A DNA stretch of 8,011 nucleotides from JBBIRM01 sp037441765. GTDB lineage: Bacteria; Desulfobacterota; BSN033; UBA1163. The translations under genes and the position numbers were made by a program. The notes beneath the pieces are model-generated. The model had not been told where the DNA came from. It searched no databases and was given only the letters and a program-made list of their open reading frames with translations. The stretch lies in contig JBBIRM010000134.1 of assembly GCA_037441765.1 (NCBI GenBank), positions 1 to 8,011 of the forward strand. Reading direction: 5' to 3'. Every line of letters begins with the position of its first letter. The first letter of the stretch is position 1. This document shows, piece by piece, positions 4,843 to 8,011 of this stretch.

Positions 4843-7017
4843 TCAGAAAAATATCTTAAGATTTGAACTGATGATATGTGAATTTAGCTTTCCTGTTTTG
4901 CTTTCGCTTTTGAGCATCTGATACGAAAGGTCAATATAAGACCGTTTTGTAATGTTCCACCGCACACTGGGTATAAAGCTTCTCTCTTTCGCACGGTCTT
5001 CAGATTTCAGGCTCTCGTTATAGGCGACGTTGAACTGAAGCATCCCGTCCGGAAAAGGTGACCAGTTGATCGAATAATTCTGTACCGTTTCTATTTTCTC
5101 CCCCTTCTCGGAGATCATCTGGATTAACACAAGAAAGTGCAATGTAGGGAAAGGTGTGTAATTCAGATTGAAATCCAGTCTTCGGGTATAGGTTGAAAAA
5201 CTCTCTTTCCCCCCTTCTTTCCGTCTCGACATGGTATCCGAATAGTTAAGGCCAATACTCATGGTCCGATGGGGAACAAGGTTTGCACCGAAGGAAATCA
5301 CAATATCTCTCGTCTTCTCGCCTGTCTCTCTTTTAGCAAAATTGATTCCTCCATTCAGATTCACATCAATCCCCTGGTAGAGCTGGGCTGTGTTATAAAG
5401 GAATATAGAATTGATATTATTCGGCCTTCCTCCGATCTCCTCATCTCTTCCGCTAAAAACAAGGCTGTTCCGAAGTGTCCTTAATGGGTCTGCTGTGATC
5501 GATGCATGGTAGAGATAACTTACCCTTTTTTCATCGTTTTCTTCCCCATCTTCTCTTGCCAGCCTCGCCGTTGCTGAAAAGACCTCGCTGAAACGATGAT
5601 TGACCGAAAGGCCATTTGAAATATTGTATCTTTTCTGGTGGTCGGGTAAAACTTTATTGAAGAGGTAATAAAAATCATAGAACAGGACGGGGTTATCTAA
5701 TACCCGAGCCTTTGCATCCAGGCTGTAGAGGTGGGATGTCCTTCTTACCCTACCTTCCACATCGGCTGCAGGTCGTTTAATAAATGCCTGAAGCTCCGTA
5801 ACAAATAGATTAGGAGGCACCAGAGTGGTGCGCGCAAGGGGAGTGGTCACCACCTTGATATATCTTTTTGCCGGAAGAATATTGGGGAAATTTATTTCAA
5901 ACCGATTCTGAAATGGTCCGAAGGTGGCGGTGAAAGGCCCTGCCCAGTGTGCCCAGTTCGAATTATCTTCGCTAACATATATGTCCCACAAAAAGGAGCT
6001 GGCCACCGAAGCGGTGATCTCCCTGTCCACCCAGACTAAGATTTGATTCACTTCTGCCGGGTTTAGAAAATCGAAACCTAATTGCCTTCTCACCAGAGGA
6101 AGGTTTGAGATGAGGTCAATTCCTGCACTTGAAGTTGTATTCCCGTCCACCAGGGCAGGATTCGTATCAAGAGTGATTTGAGCTGGAGGCAAGGTATCAT
6201 CAATTTTTGAGAGGCCTGCAAATGGAAACACCTGTATCGTCACGAATCCTTTACCCTCAGAAACCGTTTTCATCTCTTGATGAAAAATATCATAGGTTGT
6301 GTTGACCGTTACTCGGCGGTTTAAAAAAGAGCCTCCATAGGCAATCCTTCCGTTATGAGTGAAGAGTTTCACATCGAGATCATTTAAATTGTCCATAGTG
6401 TGAATGTAAGTTCCATAGTAATTCATCTGAAATCCGCTGAAGGTATATTTTGAGATGAGATTGATAGAATCCTCTCGTATATCCTGCAGGGCCTTATCTT
6501 CATCAAAATTTTTTGTCCTCTTCAGTCTCATGTCAAAAATGGGCAGTCCTTCCGGCCTCCATCCAAAGATGGCATTATATTCTTCATTGACAAGGGTAAT
6601 AGAAGGGGAATCTTCTGTCTTTGTTTTTTCCTGCCTCATGAGATAGCCTACCCCTACAGTATAAAGAGGGGTTTCAAGAGTGAGGTCAATATATGGCCTA
6701 AACCTGGTTATGGTTGTCTCAGTGTTGACCCTTCCTGTATCAAAATCCGTTTTGATCAATTCAGCGATTCCTCCTGCATGGAGCCTAAGATTGGGAAATA
6801 TCCTCGTATCAATGTTCAGGGTAAAACGGGGATTATAACTTCCTGTTTTTGTCTTGGTAGTCACTCCTGTGGCATCTTTCGTTTCGGAAGTAAAGAAACT
6901 ATAATTGAACTCCAATAACCCACTGATCCCCTGAATAAGACCCTGCGCATTACCCATAGACGGAAAAGAGATCATGATCAGCAAAGCGCATAGAGCAAAA
7001 CGCCAAGCGAATTTCAT
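4843..7017 (-). CDS. Outer-membrane beta-barrel with an embedded discoidin-like domain
   Basis: A 724-residue outer-membrane protein of no named family I can recognise. Signal peptide 1-24 with GNA cleavage site. Residues about 27-257 and 420-724 show repeated amphipathic strands with aromatic ends, separated by polar turns, as in large porin-type barrels. The chain ends SSNLKIFF with a terminal Phe, the usual insertion signal read by the BAM machinery. Between the halves, at about 281-415, sits a region that reads like an F5/8 type C (discoidin, galactose-binding-like) domain. It has NPALVDGNTTSS near the start, a hydrophobic strand VNQILVWVDRE, then WDIYVSEDNSNWAHW, RYIKVV and a closing VTELQAF strand. 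Such domains usually bind sugars or lipids; here it could form a surface lobe or plug. The ATG at 7017 has TAAGG seven bases upstream. It follows the propeller gene by 135 bp and precedes the lipoprotein gene by 103 bp, matching porin-cytochrome type neighbourhoods. A conduit role is inference. Confidence 0.85.
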   Translation of the reverse strand: MKFAWRFALCALLIMISFPSMGNAQGLIQGISGLLEFNYSFFTSETKDATGVTTKTKTGSYNPRFTLNIDTRIFPNLRLHAGGIAELIKTDFDTGRVNTETTITRFRPYIDLTLETPLYTVGVGYLMRQEKTKTEDSPSITLVNEEYNAIFGWRPEGLPIFDMRLKRTKNFDEDKALQDIREDSINLISKYTFSGFQMNYYGTYIHTMDNLNDLDVKLFTHNGRIAYGGSFLNRRVTVNTTYDIFHQEMKTVSEGKGFVTIQVFPFAGLSKIDDTLPPAQITLDTNPALVDGNTTSSAGIDLISNLPLVRRQLGFDFLNPAEVNQILVWVDREITASVASSFLWDIYVSEDNSNWAHWAGPFTATFGPFQNRFEINFPNILPAKRYIKVVTTPLARTTLVPPNLFVTELQAFIKRPAADVEGRVRRTSHLYSLDAKARVLDNPVLFYDFYYLFNKVLPDHQKRYNISNGLSVNHRFSEVFSATARLAREDGEENDEKRVSYLYHASITADPLRTLRNSLVFSGRDEEIGGRPNNINSIFLYNTAQLYQGIDVNLNGGINFAKRETGEKTRDIVISFGANLVPHRTMSIGLNYSDTMSRRKEGGKESFSTYTRRLDFNLNYTPFPTLHFLVLIQMISEKGEKIETVQNYSINWSPFPDGMLQFNVAYNESLKSEDRAKERSFIPSVRWNITKRSYIDLSYQMLKSESKTGKLNSHIISSNLKIFF

Positions 7018-7024
7018 TTGAAAA

Positions 7025-7029
7025 CCTTA
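7025..7029 (-). promoter_or_regulatory. Ribosome binding site of the barrel gene
   Basis: TAAGG on the minus strand, seven bases before the ATG at 7017, where the signal peptide starts directly. I see no convincing promoter in 7018-7152, only weak matches such as TTGTCA near 7079-7084, so read-through from the propeller gene is plausible. Confidence 0.55.
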
Positions 7030-7118
7030 ATCTTCGTCTCTTATTGGAAAAAACGGTGGACTATCAAGAAATTGAATGTATGACAAAATTTAACTATCCT
7101 GAGTTCTTCTAATTTTTT

Positions 7119-7138
7119 AGGCTATGCTTTCTGCCCTA
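7119..7138 (-). repeat. Possible degenerate half-copy of the 3790-3856 element
   Basis: The minus strand reads TAGGGCAGAAAGCATAGCCT. This resembles the left arm of the inverted repeat, TAGGGCAAAGCTTCAGCCT, allowing a few gaps. It lies between the propeller and barrel genes. The match is short and could be chance. Confidence 0.25.
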
Positions 7139-7141
7139 TAA

Positions 7142-7157
7142 GCTAAGCGACATTAGC
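7142..7157 (-). repeat. Small inverted repeat over the propeller stop codon
   Basis: GCTAA and TTAGC are separated by six bases and span the TAA stop at 7153-7155. The 5-bp stem has no T-run after it, so it is too weak to call a terminator. Confidence 0.2.
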
Positions 7158-8011
7158 GTTCTCCCATCACTGCAACCCAATACGGACCGTCACCCACATC
7201 GATTTCATAAAGCGCTTTTTTGCTGATGAGGTTATAGACGACGACGCTTCTTGTGTCCTCATTAAGGAGATAGAGATGATTCTCTTCACCATCGATGGCC
7301 ATATGCGCAATTGTTCCTTCTGTGCTGATCGTATCAACAGATACAAAAGAGGATGGGTCATAGATTTCAACGAGGAGGTCGTTTCTTCTTCCGAGAAAGA
7401 TGAGATCTGTCCGGGTATCCACTTTGATCGAATTCATTCCGGGTCTGACCTGAAACCTCCTCTCCACAGAAAGGGTCGAGGGGTTGATAACAGTCAGGAA
7501 AGAGGAAAGTTCGTGAATTACATAAAGCCGGTCTCCTCTTCTATTAAACTGTCCTCGTAGAGGCCCTGGGTCAGTTGAGATGGTGGTCACGACCCCCCTG
7601 TTTGGAATATCGAGAATGGAGATTGTGCTCGATAATCGATTAAAAACATAGGCCCTTCTTCCTGTAATGGGCTCTATCAGGATCGAATGAGGACCATTTC
7701 CCACCTGAATCCTTCCCAATTCAAAAAGGGAGATGGAGTCGATAAAACTGACAGTGTTTGAGCCCGCATTTACAGAGAGAAGAAATCTTCCATCTGGAGT
7801 GAGCGCCAGCTCCTTCGGCCTGTCACCTTGGTTTAGTCTTATCCTGTTGATGATTTCCCCTCCGGTAACGTCGATGACTTCGATGGCATCCTCTCCGGAA
7901 AGTGCCACATAAAGCCTTCTCAATCTCTGGCCGAGAGCCATCCCTGCAGGTCCTTCACCTGTTGGAATAACTGAAACAATCTTTTTAAGTTTTTTATCAA
8001 ATACCGTAATA
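7153..8011 (-). CDS. YncE/NHL-type beta-propeller protein (5' end outside window)
   Basis: About 286 residues are visible. The frame stays open to the window edge: upstream of the ATG at 7941 it continues as ITVFDKKLKKIVSVIPTGEG, which is itself part of a propeller blade. That ATG is therefore internal and the true start lies outside. Repeats of roughly 40-43 residues follow the YncE/surface-layer pattern: a GxGP turn, a hydrophobic strand, PxGxxxYV, then an SxTVSxID-like strand. Blade openings seen are GEGPAGMAL, GDRPKELAL, GNGPHSILI, DPGPLRGQF, RPGMNSIKV, EGTIAHMAI and GDGPYWVAV; the last is a closing strand before the stop. Six full blades are in view, so six or seven in total is expected. 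Members are usually periplasmic or secreted binding or scaffold proteins; no catalytic residues or CxxCH motifs are visible in this part. It lies upstream of the barrel gene on the same strand and may share its transcript. Ligand or partner is unknown. Confidence 0.85.
   Translation of the reverse strand, partial: ITVFDKKLKKIVSVIPTGEGPAGMALGQRLRRLYVALSGEDAIEVIDVTGGEIINRIRLNQGDRPKELALTPDGRFLLSVNAGSNTVSFIDSISLFELGRIQVGNGPHSILIEPITGRRAYVFNRLSSTISILDIPNRGVVTTISTDPGPLRGQFNRRGDRLYVIHELSSFLTVINPSTLSVERRFQVRPGMNSIKVDTRTDLIFLGRRNDLLVEIYDPSSFVSVDTISTEGTIAHMAIDGEENHLYLLNEDTRSVVVYNLISKKALYEIDVGDGPYWVAVMGER

Noticed and set aside
7153..7941. ATG at 7941 as the start of the propeller gene
   Set aside because: The reading frame continues upstream to the window edge as a normal propeller blade, and no signal peptide follows this Met. 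The gene is partial.

Overview
All six genes in this 8 kb window lie on the minus strand and read from right to left. They form one gene neighbourhood built almost wholly of exported proteins. In order of transcription it encodes: a YncE-like beta-propeller (5' end outside the window), a large outer-membrane beta-barrel carrying an embedded discoidin-like domain, a small CsgG/LpoB/GNA1162-type lipoprotein, a 498-bp gap rich in repeats, a secreted protein with two CsgG/TolB-N-like domains, a secreted SurA/PpiC-type folding factor with a duplicated domain pair, and a multiheme c-type cytochrome with eight CxxCH sites in view (3' end outside the window).

The organism is a Gram-negative (diderm) bacterium: there is a beta-barrel ending in Phe, a lipobox lipoprotein and periplasmic chaperone-type proteins. 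Paired-CxxCH cytochromes next to barrels, propellers and PPIases, mid-40s G+C by eye and short tandem intergenic repeats suggest an uncultured anaerobe of the former Deltaproteobacteria (Desulfobacterota/MBNT15-like) or Nitrospirota-like groups. That placement is inference.

Layout: 1-718 cytochrome; 719-823 intergenic with a 7-bp tandem repeat; 824-2476 PpiC/SurA-like; 2499-3653 CsgG-like, 22 bp upstream of the PPIase and surely co-transcribed with it; 3654-4151 non-coding, with two octamer arrays in opposite orientation flanking a 67-bp inverted repeat; 4152-4739 lipoprotein; 4843-7017 barrel; 7018-7152 intergenic; 7153-8011 propeller.

My working reading is that the cluster makes an outer-membrane or extracellular electron-transfer apparatus. 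The barrel would be the pore or anchor, the multiheme cytochrome the wire, the PPIase and CsgG-like proteins assembly or secretion factors, and the propeller a surface or periplasmic partner. The parts are well supported individually; the joint function is inferred from proximity. No RNA genes, CRISPR arrays, insertion sequences or transposases were seen.
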